A DNA stretch of 64,000 nucleotides from positions 13,768,780 through 13,832,779 of the forward strand of contig NC_067291.1 of NCBI RefSeq assembly GCF_020740795.1. Direction: 5' to 3'. This DNA is from Apus apus (Eukaryota > Chordata > Aves > Apodiformes > Apodidae). Below are positions 1-12,399 of the stretch, in pieces (the stretch's first letter is position 1; each line of letters starts with the position of its first letter). A program made the position numbers and the translations under genes. The notes under the pieces were generated by a model that made no database searches, was not told the origin of the DNA, and worked only from the letters and a program-made list of their open reading frames with translations.

Positions 1-1324
1 GTCCCTGCTCAGAGGGTGCTTCTGTGTCGCTGCATATGGGACTCCACCAGGATTCCCATTTGTGGGTGTAGGTTGGCTTGCTGGGAGTCCTGTTTGCTGG
101 GAATCCTGTCTTGGCTGGCAGGCAGCCCTTGGGCACCACCCCTGGGCACTGCCTGGGCTCCTGGCATGGGCTTGGAGGAGCAGCCTGTGCCCAGGAAGGA
201 GCAAGCCAAGGTCTCCAGGCTTCCCACCAGACGGAGAGGCTGATGGCCCCCCAGAATGTAAGTGGCTGCAGGGAGGAGGCTGCAGATCTGGAAGGGCTCA
301 GTGTGACCGTACGGTGCTGCTGAGAGTGCTCTCGTGTTTTGCATCCCCGACACACCTGGAGCACCAGCATCAAGTGGCACCTCACTCTGCTTGGTGCTGG
401 AGGTCTCTGCTCTAGCAAAATCCATGGTAGCAGGGCCCCAGCCCTCTTGGCTTTGAAGGACCACAGAGGTAGTCCCTCCTTCTTGATTCCTTTTTTGACA
501 AGCCTTGCCAGGCAACTGGGAGCCTTCCGGGATAAAAGCTTTTCCCTGCATGGGTATGAGTGTGTCTGCATCTCTCATAGTTATCATGGGGGGACCAAGG
601 AGCTTTGGTGTGAGATGAAGAAGGTGCTGAGGCTCAGCATCATCCTTCTGCATGCACTGCAAGCTCCAGAGCCTCTGTGCAGTGCCACAGGGGACATACT
701 GGGTGGTCCAGGATCGTGGGAGAAGGTTAACCTAGGAAGAGATGCTAACACACGACATCCATCCCTTTTCCTAAGCTTTTCCCCAAACTGGCAGTAAGAA
801 CTCAGTCACTATCAGCCCTGCTGATTCCTGCTGATCAAAAAATTGTGTAATGGACAACTGGCCTTTGGGAGCCGCTTGTGAATTGGTTTAAATAACAGGT
901 CTGGCTCTCTGCTGGGAAGCTACATGGAGGTCAGCCTTGAAGAAAAGATCAGGGTAGTGGCTCCAAGAATTGGCAGGAAGAAATAACTGAAGCAAAGAGC
1001 CTTGAACATAATTACAGCCTAAGAGCTGCGGTGAGAACCTGACGACCTGAACCCATTTCCCAGGCTTTAGTGCAATCAACAGATTGACACTGCTGGGTCC
1101 TGAAGGCTGGTTTTTGGAAGACATGCACAGGGGTTGAATGCCAGAGCAGGTGGAGAAGCAGCACAACTGCCTGTTCCAAAGGCTGGAGCTAGAAAAATGT
1201 CTCAAATGGCATGGAAGAACCAGATGGAGGCAGCCACTGGAACGCTCCACAAGTAATTGAGGGCACCTTCAAGGGTGAGCACGAGGTGGCTGCCCACCTC
1301 CGGGATGCTCTCCACTGCTGCCAT

Positions 1325-1500
1325 GCAAGTCACTGTCATTAGAGCTGAGGATGGAGTTTATAGCTGAGTAACCACAACAACTTTGAACAAATTAAACAAC
1401 ATGCTGCAGGTTAATTAGATTTCTTACCACTGCCTCCATTAACTTAGCCCTGTCTTTTGATTGTCAGGAGTGGATGGAGCCCCTTTGAAATTCACAGGTA
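1325..1500. promoter_or_regulatory. Candidate conserved non-coding element
   Basis: An AT-rich block inside GC-richer flanks. It contains CATTAGAGC, AACAAATTAAACAAC, GGTTAATTAGATTT and CTTTTGATTGTCAGG, that is, homeodomain, forkhead-like and TCF/SOX-like cores packed together. Such blocks near developmental genes are often enhancers. Conservation cannot be tested here. Confidence 0.25.
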
Positions 1501-1739
1501 CTATCACTCAGAGATGCCTCTTCCCAGGCAACCATAGCAGTCCGGGCACAGATGGGAGATGCCACTTTCTCTGCTTGGAAGTCCCTTAGTGCAGCAGATG
1601 AGACCAAGTGAAGTCATGGTCCACCAGTGCAGGGGTTAGGCTGGATTTCCCCAGGAGCTATTTCAAACCCACCTTCTCATAAGGTGATCTTTAAGAAAAA
1701 CAGGTATTTCTGCAGCAGAGTCACTCTCTCATTACTCCA

Positions 1740-1900
1740 CGGGGCGTCGTGTGAATTCAAATAAACAAAAGAGCCCCCTTTGAGAGCATCTTAGAATGTG
1801 GCTTCATATTTTTAAACCAATTTCCTTTGGCCATGTCAGGGCCTGTTTTGTGTTTGCTAGACAATTATGTGGTTAATGAGGACAGCCATGGTTACATCAG
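1740..1900. promoter_or_regulatory. Candidate conserved non-coding element
   Basis: AT-rich block with AATTCAAATAAACAAAAG, CCTTTGGCCATGTCAGG and AATTATGTGGTTAATGAGG. These look like forkhead and homeodomain sites. The block stands out from the G/C-rich surroundings and has no coding potential. Confidence 0.22.
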
Positions 1901-4199
1901 GCAGGATTAGGAAGAATAAGGCTACAAATGTTGCAGTGCTGAAGACAACCACTAACTAATCTGGGCTTGGAGTGCATGGCCCAGGGGCTGGCTGCTCCTC
2001 GAAGGGCTCCTGGAGGTGTTTTGGAGGAGATGGAGAGGGCAGTGGGCATCAAACAGTGGGCAGGCCGGCCAGAACGTGAGTAGACTCCTGATCCCTTGCA
2101 CGGTGGCTGTGCCCATGAGAAATGAGAAAGTCTGTTGATAATTCAGAATTTTAGGGAATGCCCCATCAAGCGTGTGACCCTGAGGTTATCCCGTGGAGGC
2201 AAAGGACATGAGCTCTCTGATGGAGCAGAAGGCTCCAGCCCCACAGGTCTCAGCAAAGTGGGTTCAAAAGCAGTGGGAGAACAGTCCTGCAACCAAGGTC
2301 ACTGAGAAACTGCTATTTTAGCTGCAGCCTTCCCATCCCAACCCTCTCACGGTCAGCATGGAGCTTTGTGCTGCATTTCTGCTGCCTCCCACCCCTCTGA
2401 AGAGCGTGAGGAAGGAAGGCAGGGAGGGTGCCTGGTGCTGCAGTGAGATCCTGCTCCCTGGCTCACCAGCCAGACGTGAGCAGCCAGCCCTGGCCTTCAG
2501 CTGCCTCCTCTCCCTCCAGCTCTTCAGCTGCCTGCTCCACCACCCTCAGCCATCCAGACCATCCCTTGCTGCTGGACAGCTGTGCTGGTGCTCCCTGCCA
2601 GTGCCACAGCTTGTGTTCAATGAATTTCTGCAGGCTGAGCATTTCACACCATTCCACTGGGAGAGCAGCCTGGGTGGCTGTGCCGCTGCCCAGAGGGGTT
2701 TTGCTTTTTGCCCTTCAGACCCTCCTCCTCCTGAACCCTGTCCCACATTTGAGCTGCATCTTCTGCAAGAGCCTCTGGGCTGAAGCAAACCAGGTTTGCC
2801 TGCAGATGGATGGGTGTACAGCCATGACCACAGCAGAGGTCCTGCCACACATCCATCTTGAGACCTGAGCAGGAGGTTGTCCAGACCCGGCAGCTGAGGT
2901 GTCAACCACCCTTAGACCACATTTCTGTGCCAGCCTTCCCATGTGCCCTCAGGTGGGATGCTGCCACCCTGCAGGCAGCTCCTTGCTCTTCCTCCCACCC
3001 TTTCTGTTGCCATTTTGCTGCCATCTGCAGATTCTCCAGCATTTAGTCCCGAAGCTTAGTCTCAGTGTCCAGCTGTCCACCGAGTCATGCCTAGGTCCAG
3101 TGGCCAAGGAGAAGCATGCACAGCTCATGGAGACACCCTAAACCCTCTCGCTGACTCTGCTTCACGCCTGGTCCAAGGGGCCCAGCATGACCCAGACCTT
3201 GGTGCTGCAAGGACCCTGCTTACTCCTTCCCTGTTCCTGCTATGGCCACCCTGCCTGTGTTCACCATCCACATCTCTAGAAGAAGACAGCACGTGTGCTG
3301 AAGAGCCTCCCTTGAGCACAGCCACTGGATCGCACTCTGGATGACTAATTTGCACCCTAATTGGTGTGGAAACGAATGCCAGAAAGCGCTGGAATACCAA
3401 GAATTGAAGCTCTCCATCTTGGCTTCCTTTAGGGAAATGGTTTTAATTAAGAGTCTGTCTTGCAAAGAGAGATAATTTCCAGCTATGTGTTGAAACAGGA
3501 TCCAGGGTGGAGGCTGTGGCTGATACTGGTGTCTTCTCCTCACTGGACCCACTTGGCTGTTGCAAAGCAGATCTGGGGTGCAGGTTCCTCGGACCTCTGC
3601 AACTCCAGGGCTTAGCCAGCCCTGCCTATAACTGCAGGACATTCCCATGACGTGCCTTCCCTTTTTTGCCCACACACTGGGCCCCACCAGCAGCAGCTCC
3701 CTTTAGAAGTGGTTGCGTTAGTTGCAGGAGGCCATTTTAGCAGCCTGTACTGACTCCGGTGGTGCTGACTCCGTGCCTATGATTTCCACCAGTATTTGCA
3801 TTCTGGTTGTTCAAACTTTGTGTCAGTCAGTGATTAACCATGAGCTCTCCACTCGGGCTTTTCCCTGGTGTTTTTGCTCTGTGCAAGCAGTCACATCCCA
3901 GCTCCCTGTGGTGAGTGGTCCCAGCCGTCCCATACATCTAACATCCCTTCCTGCCCTGGTTGGCGGGAGCATGCCAGGAGGGGTTACATGTGGCAGGGAA
4001 ACTGGAGTGGTCTGGTGTGGCTTTGCTGGGTGTGCTGGAGCGCATGGCACTGAGGGAGACACTTGGCAAGCACTGGCATGGATGGGAAGGGGAGCTGGGA
4101 TTTCAGGCTGCCTTGGAGAGCTGCTGAACCTGGAGCTGCTGCCTTCAGAGCACGGCTTGCATTGAGGCACCCCAGCCCCTTCCCCTTCCCCGTGGCCTC

Positions 4200-4400
4200 G
4201 CCGTGCACAGCTGTTCCTTTAGAAAGAGCTGTTGCCATGGTTTTTCCAAAGAAAACACATCTCTCCCCCCCTTCCCCACCACCACCGCTCCCCACCGCCT
4301 TAACCTTGTGACAGCAGTGATGACGCGGCTCCCTGAGAAAGGCCACTTCACGTAACTATGGTAACAATTAGCTTTCTCTTGATTTTACCTCGGGGGTGAT
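4200..4400. promoter_or_regulatory. Candidate element with an RFX X-box
   Basis: GTAACTATGGTAAC at 4352-4365 matches the RFX X-box GTNRCC-N2-RGYAAC except for one base. A half site GTTGCCATGG lies 120 bases upstream at 4231-4240. Between them is a CRE-like GTGATGACGC. The stretch is not part of any recognised exon. Confidence 0.3.
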
Positions 4401-5819
4401 GCTAGGGAGAGGGACCCAGAGCTGCTCTCTGGGAGTTGGTCCTTCCCCCAGCCTTGTGTCCAGAGTCGTGGCTGGCACAAGCCACCTCTCCACTGTGGCA
4501 TCCTGGGCAGGTGCCTCACTTGGACACACGGATGTCCATTACCCCCCTGTATCTCAGTTGGCAGGGACAAGCCCCCTGTGTCCTGTATAGCAGAATGTGC
4601 CCCGGGACCCTACACCAGCTCTAAGCATCTCAGCCAGGTTCTGCTGGCCTTCAGCAGCAGATGGTGCGGGGAGCTGGGGAGCATCACCCAAAGCGTGGGG
4701 AAGAATGAGAGCATATGCATCCCCCAGGCTCACCCCAGAAGCATGAGGAAGGGAAGGGAGGAAGCAGCCAGGTGTGCTGGAGAAGGGTTGGGACCCAGCC
4801 AGGATTTTGGGGCTGGGGCTGGGAGCATGGCAGGGGCATCTATAGCCTGGATGAGTGGTCTGCAGTGGTGCCCCTGCTCGCAGCAGTGAGCAGGTAAACA
4901 CTGGGTGAAGCTGTTCCTTGGGTCTGTCAGAGTCACAGCTGCTGACTGCAGAGACTAAAATAAACGTTTGCCTGCTTTTTATTCCTCCAAGCCCAGCAGA
5001 GCCCACTCAGAGGCAGGAGTGGAGCTGGAGTCTATTCTTAGCCCTGCAGGGAAGGGAGCGGGAGTCCCTGTGCTGTCACTGCACAGGGTTGAGGGCTGCA
5101 GGGTCCCATCCCCTCCTGGTGCCCTGGAGCCTGGCCCAGCCCCAGGGGGCATTGAGGCAGGAGGGACTGCACCCAGAGAGGGACAAAGTCCTGCTTTTGG
5201 CCAAGGAGGAGCTGGGGAGACAGCGTCAGGGAGGAATGTCCCAGCACCTCTCTCAGCATTGCTGCAGGATTCAGCATCCCCAGGGAGCAGCTGCAGCAGA
5301 GGTGGCTTTGGAAGAGGTCCCTGCTCTTGCAAAGCTGCTTTTCTGCCTGGGCACGGGGGTAGTGGGGGACTTCAAGTTCCACCTCCTGTTGCCTTCAGGG
5401 ACAGGAGGTTTAAGGGGAGTTCAGGGGTCTGAGCTGAGAGTCACCCCTCACTCTGTGTTGTGCTGGGACCAGACCTGCTTTGCCCAGCTCTGGCCATGAG
5501 CTGCTGCTGCCCACCCCAGCGCTTCCCAGTGCTTTCCATGTGTGCTCCAGACCATGGTGGCCAGGGAGCCACCAACCACCAGCATCACCCCATCCCTGCA
5601 TCGCACTGGGGGGCCTGCTCAGAAATGCAGGGAGATACCGGGTGACCCCCAGGCTCGTCCAGGGGAGCAGGGAGCACAGTGCAGGGAGAAACACACCCGC
5701 GGTCGGGCAAACCACAGCCAGTCCAGCGCTCGGCTCCTCTCTCCATCCCAGACCTGCAAGGATCAGGGCAGGATGGGGGGCAGGTAGGGATGCAGCTGTG
5801 CACAGGGGGCCATGGGGAA

Positions 5820-5960
5820 GAAGCCCTGGCTCCATAGCAACAGGTACTCGCCACGTAATGGAGTCCTTTCCGCTCGGCCTCCGCAGCCGCCAGCCTTATT
5901 CGCGTGGCCATAAATAATTCAATTTTCTCATTCACACACATGAATGCTGCGGGCTGGGGC
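5820..5960. promoter_or_regulatory. Candidate conserved non-coding element with an RFX half site
   Basis: TCCATAGCAAC (half X-box AGCAAC at 5836-5841) precedes a block with ATAAATAATTCAATTTTC at about 5909-5926. The sharp change from GC-rich to AT-rich and the homeodomain cores suggest a regulatory element. No coding potential is seen. Confidence 0.25.
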
Positions 5961-8900
5961 TCCGGGTGTGCTCAGCCTCCATCTGTCTGGGGGGAAAGGG
6001 GGAGGTAGGGCCTGATAATAGACTCCAGCATTTGTTTAACATGGATGAGTGTGGCCAGATGGCCTGGGGATGGGAGGTGGGGATAGGGAGGTGGGAGGTG
6101 AGGGATGCTCTGAGGTTTTCCTGGCACCCTGAGCCTCCCCTGCATGAGGACAGGAGGAGAGCAGGGGACTGGCGTGGGATGAACTCTAGCACCTCCAAAT
6201 CAACATGCACCTCCAAATCAGCCTTGAAGATGTGGACTTTTGGGCTGGGAGTGGGTTAAGTGAGTGCAGAAAGCTCTTCCTCATGCCGTGCCTTTGGCAC
6301 CTTCCCAACAGAGAAGAAGGGATGGGAGAAGGGTCACGCTGTGCTGAGGATAGCCCTGATCCCTGGTGAGACCCTGAGCTGGGAGCATGGGAGTCAATCC
6401 AGAATTGAGATAATTCATCTGGAGATGGTGAAGGAGAAAGGACAAAGGGTACTGCTGCTCACTGTCCCATCTCGCACTGCCGGGCAGGGACCAGCAGCCC
6501 CCAAAACAACCCCAAAAATAACAGCCCCAGCAGTGCAGAGACACCCTGCAGCTCACTAATGCAATTAGCAGGCTCAGGGCCACCCCTTGGCAGGGACACA
6601 GTGGGCCTGGCAGGAGAAAACAAGGGAATTAGCAGGGTTAGGAAGCTGCACTTGAAAAGCCTGCATGTTGCTGCTGAAGAGCCAGAATCCGTTGCATGCA
6701 CAAGACGAGCTAGGCTGGGAGGCAAGGGATACTGGCTACTGCCCAGTGGTAGCAGTTCCTCACCTTTTTCCCCCTTGGCTTGCTCACAGTCCAGCCCAAA
6801 GAGTGCCAAGGGCAGTGTGAAAGCTGGTACCTTCACCCCTCTTGGCGTCTCACCGGAGGGAGCCGTCGCTCCAGCACATGGTGACAGCCTGAGCCTTGGG
6901 TGGGCTCAGACCCAGTGAGAAAATACAGACCAGGAAGGAGCCTTGAAGGTGAAACTGGTCACTTTACCTTAACTCTGCCTTTCATGGGGAAAGGGTTGGG
7001 CTTCTCGCCACTGGAGCAAGGTCCTGACCTCATTCACCACCCGGAGAAATCCCGGTTGGAGACCCCATTCCTGCTTAAGGCAGTGACAAGCAGGCACTTA
7101 GCCTCCAGTTCAGTCACTGTCTCTAATTGAAGCCTACAGAGCTGGAAAAGGGAATTCAGATGCTGCCAGAAGGAGGGTCAGGAGAGGAGCCTGCGCTCCG
7201 GCAGCGTTATCCGTCACCAGCATTGGAAGAGTTTCCCCTGTGGGAATGGGGGGAGGTGGAAGCGCCTGCCAGGGGGAGCTGAGAGTGTAACCAGCCCTCG
7301 CTGGCGTTTCCCAGCGCCGCCGCCTATTTGGGTACAACACGTGTGTTTGCCTGTGTATTTGGGTGCCCTCACACACAGGCATGGACTCTCTTCTGGAGAA
7401 TACAGCTCTCGCTGGATTTTGAAGCAGTAAAGATCTCCTAGATAGCACATCTCTGGACCATTAGGCACGGCCAGCCACAACTCCTCCCGCATGTCATACA
7501 TCCCCTGCCTGCTCCATGTGTCCATCTGCAAGGATCTGAGCAAGACCCCACAGCCCAGGACTGCTCAGCTTGACTTGCACCTTTTAGCAGCACTGGAACA
7601 ACAGGCAGTCCTCTCTCCTGCCCATCTAGTACTAAATTAACTCCTGCTTTCCGTGGCTGCTGCTCAAGCAGCTCTTGCCCCACACACAGTGCAGGGAGGC
7701 ATGAGCCTGACTCCATGCCTGGGAGCAGACTCCCCCCAGCAGCTCTCTGCCGTGGGTGCTGCAGCCTCCAAGCATCCCCTCAGGAGCTGCCCATGGAGCA
7801 GCAGCTTCAGCCTACCCAAAGCTCCCCAAAGCAAGGTGGGTGCAGCCGGGGCTCTCCTGTGCCATGCTGGGGTGCTGAGCACAGCTGGAGCTCCCCCAGC
7901 TTGCCAGCTGTGCCTGTGGAATGACTTGGAGCAATGAGGGGAACTAAGGCTCCAGAGCATCCTGGGGGTCCATGGGCACTCCCCCCAGATCTCCCAGGCC
8001 ATGTGCCGGGAGGTGCAGGCTGTGCCCCTGTGCTTTAGCTGCTGCCAGGTGGGCCAAAAGACATGAAACCTGTCCAGAGATTTCCACCCGTTATTTTTTA
8101 TTTTACCTCTCTCACCCCAAAACCAGGCCCAGCCTAAACCCTCAGCATCTTTTGAAGGATGGATGGCACAAACATACCACTGCTTATTCCTTCAGCTCCC
8201 AGTGCTGCAGGAGCAGAATGTGGAGAGCCCAGCTCCAGCAGGCTCCTCTCTCCCAGGGTGCCAGGGGCAGCTGCATCCTTGGCTTCACCCTGGTCCTCAA
8301 GGATGGACCACAGAATTGCTGAAGTGTGGTCCTGTTCCCCATGGGCCCCATGTCCCCATGACATCTGTCCCTGGGAAGGCTGCAGAGGCAGCCCAGGCTA
8401 CTAGCCATGGGGTTTGCCTCAGTCGCCTTGCTGCCATCATGGCCACCCCTGTGGGACCAGTTGCTCTGTGGCTGCTGGTAGTCCATGAGGGCTCCTGTGG
8501 ATCTGGATCTGTAGGCAGTGGTGGGCTTGGGAAGACATGCAGGGGCTGCCTGGTGGGAGCTGCCAAGGAGTTTGGTGACTTGCACAGTCACCACTGGGAT
8601 ATGTCCTGTGGGAAAGGACACAGCACATCTCCACCTTGCTCTTCTCCAAGCTTCTCCCAGGTCTCAGACCATTTTTCTATCCTGCTCCCTGCCTGCACGT
8701 CCAAGTGGCACTGAATGGATGTACTTACCTGCTGCTTGCCCCATCAGAGCTGGAAGGACAGGGGGACAAAGCCCTCAGGACCAGGCAGAGATGGTCCTTC
8801 TTCCTCCCAAGATGAGGAACGCAGCTCCTCTACCCCTGCCCCTGCTTGCTTCTACAGTGTGCACCAGAGCTCCTGTCATCACCCATGGCTCCTGGCATCA

Positions 8901-9309
8901 CCCACAGCCCCTCGGGGCTTGGCCATGATGGATTTCAGGTGCCCAGCATGGTACCAGCTCTGAGGGTCCCCTTGGTAAGGACCACAACAGAGATAAGGAA
9001 ATGTCCAAGGCTCTTGCCTGGGGGGTGACATAGAAGGAAAGCAGATGCCCAGTGGTGGGCATCTTCTGGGATGGTCTGGGAAAGTCGACTGGCAGGGGAT
9101 GAAGACCCTCACACCCAGGGCAGGAGCATCCCAGCCCTTTTGTGGGAGCAGGGAATTGCCACCTCAGGGTTTTCTTGTCCCAGGGGTTGTCCTGTCTTCT
9201 GGAATAAGCCCTGTGTCCTGCCTGCAGGTGTGGGGATGGTGGCAGGATCCCAGATGGGAGTTGTCTGTCCAGGTTTTGGATTCCTGGTGGACATCGGTGG
9301 GCTGCAGCC

Positions 9310-9480
9310 CTGAATGCCGCCGGCGGCGTTTGGGGCTGCAGCCGCCGGTGTCCCCGGTGGTGGGACAGGGGTTCGCGGAGCGCAGCCTTACCTTGGAGGA
9401 ACCTCTACGGGGAAGGGATGCTGGACCCGGCTTGAGGCATCCCGGTCCCGGGAGATCCTGCAGCGGCGGAGGCAGGGGAT
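9310..9480 (-). promoter_or_regulatory. GC/CpG-rich segment with a minus-strand splice donor
   Basis: CpG-dense sequence (CCGCCGGCGGCG around 9318). On the minus strand it holds CCTCCAAG/GTAAGG, a near-consensus splice donor whose exon side ends at 9392. An exon would lie at higher coordinates, between 9393 and a start site upstream on the minus strand, and splice leftwards. It could be a non-coding 5' exon of a leftward gene, but no coding exon is visible in the window. Confidence 0.3.
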
Positions 9481-9483
9481 GCG

Positions 9484-9570
9484 GGGATGGGGTGGGACGG
9501 AATGGATGCGATGGGATGGATGCGATGGCATTGGGTGGGACGGATGGGATGGGGTGGATGGGATGGGTGG
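9484..9570. repeat. Degenerate GGATG/GGATGC short tandem repeat
   Basis: About 87 bases built of GGATG, GGATGC, GGGTGG and GGACG steps, imperfect and G-rich on the + strand. It gives rise to spurious ORFs on both strands. Confidence 0.85.
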
Positions 9571-9698
9571 TCTGGGGGCTGCAGGTCCCCCCGTTCTCAG
9601 GTGCGGAGACAATAGCCAGGGCTCCTGTTGCAGCTGCAGACTGTCTCTTTAAACCCCTCACCAGCCCACAGGTGGCCCTGTCACCACCGTGGTCATCC

Positions 9699-9706
9699 AT
9701 GACGTC
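9699..9706. promoter_or_regulatory. Perfect CRE palindrome TGACGTCA
   Basis: The full CREB/ATF site TGACGTCA lies within CCATGACGTCATCAGG. It is about 300 bases from the minus-strand donor at 9392 and just before a run of 13 G (9732-9744). An RFX half site GGCAAC follows at 9789-9794. CRE next to an RFX half site is compatible with a promoter, though no transcript can be assigned. Confidence 0.45.
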
Positions 9707-9848
9707 ATCAGGAGGGAGGGAAGAGGGAGGAGGGGGGGGGGGGGAAAGACGCGATCCCCCTCCACAGCAAAAGTCCCCGAGCGCCCATGGCAACAGCTTG
9801 CAAATGTCACTGCGCATCAGCCGGGAGGAGGCTGACACGGGGGGGAGC

Positions 9849-10185
9849 AGGGCTGTCACGCCACGGGTGGCACGGGTGGGACAGGGCTGTCACCCTGTGG
9901 GTGGCACGGGGGGGACACGGGGCTGTCACCCTGTGGGTGGCACTGGGGGGACACGGGGCTGTCTTCCGCCGGTGGGTGCATAGGAGGGGACAGGGCTGGC
10001 CATGGGTGGCATGGGGAGGACAGGGCTGTCACCTTGTGGGGGACGCAAGGGGGACACACAGGGCTATCACACAGGTAGGCGGCACGGGCGGGTCACAGGG
10101 CTGCCCTCCCTAACGTCTGGGTGACACAGAAATAAGGGGGCTGTCATCCAGTGGGGGGTGCAGGGGGGGGACAGGGCTGTCACCC
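9849..10185. repeat. Minisatellite of about 36 bp, roughly nine diverged copies
   Basis: Copies begin GGCTGTCACCCTGTGGGTGG and end GGGGGGACACGG. The two best copies start near 9884 and 9921, and later copies (10027, 10063, 10099, 10137, 10174) are shortened or diverged. The + strand is G-rich. The array explains a 312-codon open frame that runs into it. Confidence 0.85.
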
Positions 10186-10189
10186 TGCA

Positions 10190-12370
10190 CAGGGAGCTGC
10201 GGGCTGAGCAGGTGGGAGGGTCCAGCTGTCACCACGGGGTGTGGAGCAGCCAGGTGCTCCCCCAGCCCGGACACCCCCCTGCAGGGGTGGGTGCTGCTGT
10301 CCTCTTACCCTGGAGGGTGCAGGTCCCTGCCTGTCCCCTGCGCTTTGGGGATCCCCTTTAGCGAGCAGTGGCACCCAGTGCCAGCCATCCCCATGGGCAC
10401 CTGGGAAGATTAGGTACCCCAGTGACCCCCAGCTCCTGCGCCGGGTTCTGCCGGGGCTCTGCCCCTGCAACAGGACATTCTGCAAAGGCCAGGAGAGTTT
10501 CAGAAGGTGTTTAAAGCAGATCTCACCTTCAGCCAGAGACAAGGCAACCCCAGGAGAAAGAAAAGGGTCCCCAGCCCCAAACCCACAGACCTCAGACCTG
10601 CAGACCCCAAACTAGGGGTGATGCTCCCATTAACAGTCTGCAAAAGAGACCCAGTTACACTTCAGAGCCTCTGGCACCAGACAAAACCAGAGCAAGGGAT
10701 GCTTTGATGGCCAGAAAGGTTTCCTTTGTGCTGCAAAGGTCCACGGGTGCTCAGCCTTCAAATTTGGCTTTGACAGAGAGTGATGCTGGTGGGACCTGCC
10801 CAGTGTGGGGAGAGGGGCTGCAGCTCCCATGGGTTCTTGGTGGGGCTGAGGAGCCATCAGTCCTGGCTACAATAGATAGGACCTTTTAATCCCCTTTATA
10901 AAACCATGTGCAAATGTGTAAGTGGATCCACACGCAAGGAGAGCCCCGAACTCTGCAAACATGAATAAAGTCACCTCCAGGCTTAGAGCAGAGCTGAATA
11001 TTGAATTACATCCTGTTTTACTGGAAAAATGAGAGACATCTGAGGTCTCCCTCTGCTCCCTTTGCTCTTTTCTAACACCAGCAAGAACTTCCCCAGCTGA
11101 ACGTTGTCACTACCATCATTAGGATGCTTCACCCTAAAAAACTCCATGGAGAGAGCTGGTTCCTGCAGGGTGGCTGCATTCAGCCCTACACACCTTGACA
11201 TGGGGCTGAAGCACTGCTCCCCATGCCGGGCTCTCGTGCAAACTTCACCCTCTTTTAAAATATTTTTTAAAAATGGATTAGTTTATTTTTCCCCCCCACC
11301 CTTGACATAACAGGGAAGTTGCTAGCTACAGAGCTCAGGGGCCGTGGAAGGGGGACAGTGATGCTCAGGACCTGGAGGGTTTTCTTCCTCCACAAGCATC
11401 AATGTGAGGAGGTGGTCCAGCTTTTCCCATAGCAATTTCCTACTGGGGGTTGTATCTGACTGGTGGGACGTGACAGGAGCAGCTCACCCCTGTCATCTGC
11501 CCAGTGCTGCTCTCCTTACACACCCTCTCTAGTCTCAGGAAAGCAGCTGTGGGATCCAGAGCTGGGAGGCTCTTGGTAAACAGCAAAAGCAAGAACAGCA
11601 GAAGGATCCTTGCTTCAGAAATAGGAGAAGTCATCCGAACCAGCCCAAATGGGCTGTGATCATTTTTATTTATTCATTTATTTTTTAATTTTTAACCTGC
11701 CTGCTGGATCTGGAGGAATAGGCTGGAGGTGGATGGATGGATGGAAGGATGGATGGATGGATGGTTGTGGCACTGGCAGGAGGTGAAGCTGGTGATGTTG
11801 CTCCCACACTGGGGCTCTCTGTGAAGGCAGGAGCATCCTGCTCCTCCAGATGCTGGCAAAGCCAGGATAAGGGACGGCTCCCCATGGCGGGGAACTACTC
11901 ATTTCTCAACAAAGTGACACACTCAGGCCATTTTGGGTGCCAAAAGGGGATTTGCATACTGGAGAAGCTGGAATGGGGAGCTGAGAGCTGGACAAAGAGG
12001 GTGAATTGGGTGAGGGACATCCCTGACCACCCTGGCTGTGGGTTCTGACCCAGGGAGAGCAGGGCTGCTCTTCAAAAGCTGCTTCATCCACCCAAACCAG
12101 CCCAATGAGACCCAAATTTGTGGATCTGCAGTGGGCTCTGGCTTGGGGACATGTGGCCAGGCACTCCCCCTTCCCACTGTCCTCCAGCAGATGAGGGTGG
12201 CATCAGCCACATGTCCCTTGTCCCCACCAGCACCAGACCCCTAAGGAGCAGCATGGAACTCGGTGGGAGGTGGGAAATCACAGCTGGTGAAACACCCCAG
12301 GAGCCCTGAGCCTTCAGCATCCATCTGGGGGGGGCCAGCCCTGTGACCCCCCACCCCGGGGCCAAAACAA
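10190..12370. other. Intergenic DNA; nothing recognised apart from simple repeats
   Basis: No gene or known element is seen. An AT-rich tract (ATTTTTATTTATTCATTT, 11662-11695) and the GGAT repeat listed separately lie in it. No ORF here resembles a known family. Confidence 0.6.
11731..11764. repeat. (GGAT)n microsatellite
   Basis: Eight GGAT tetramers with a single interruption (GGAAGGAT), 34 bases in all. Confidence 0.95.
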
Positions 12371-12399
12371 ACAGGGACTAACTTTGCCCCCAGCCTTGT

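Larger units (their letters stand above)
1..9300. other. Intergenic DNA upstream of DET1; no gene recognised
   Basis: I found no protein family in any frame here. In particular there is no exonuclease motif of AEN, the gene expected on this side in the conserved vertebrate order, and no mir-7 or mir-1179 mature sequence on either strand. ORFs of up to about 200 codons lack splice context and family signatures. A short direct repeat, GCACCTCCAAATCA, occurs at 6189-6202 and 6207-6220. A few AT-rich or RFX-like blocks are listed separately. Confidence 0.6.

Noticed and set aside
1117-1130. TGGAAGACATGCAC as a mir-7 mature sequence
   Set aside because: Only the first eight bases agree with mir-7; the rest differs and no hairpin partner is present.
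9045-9983. 312-codon + strand ORF
   Set aside because: It runs through the GGATG repeat, a G13 run and into the 36-bp minisatellite. No family similarity and no splice or promoter context for a single-exon gene.
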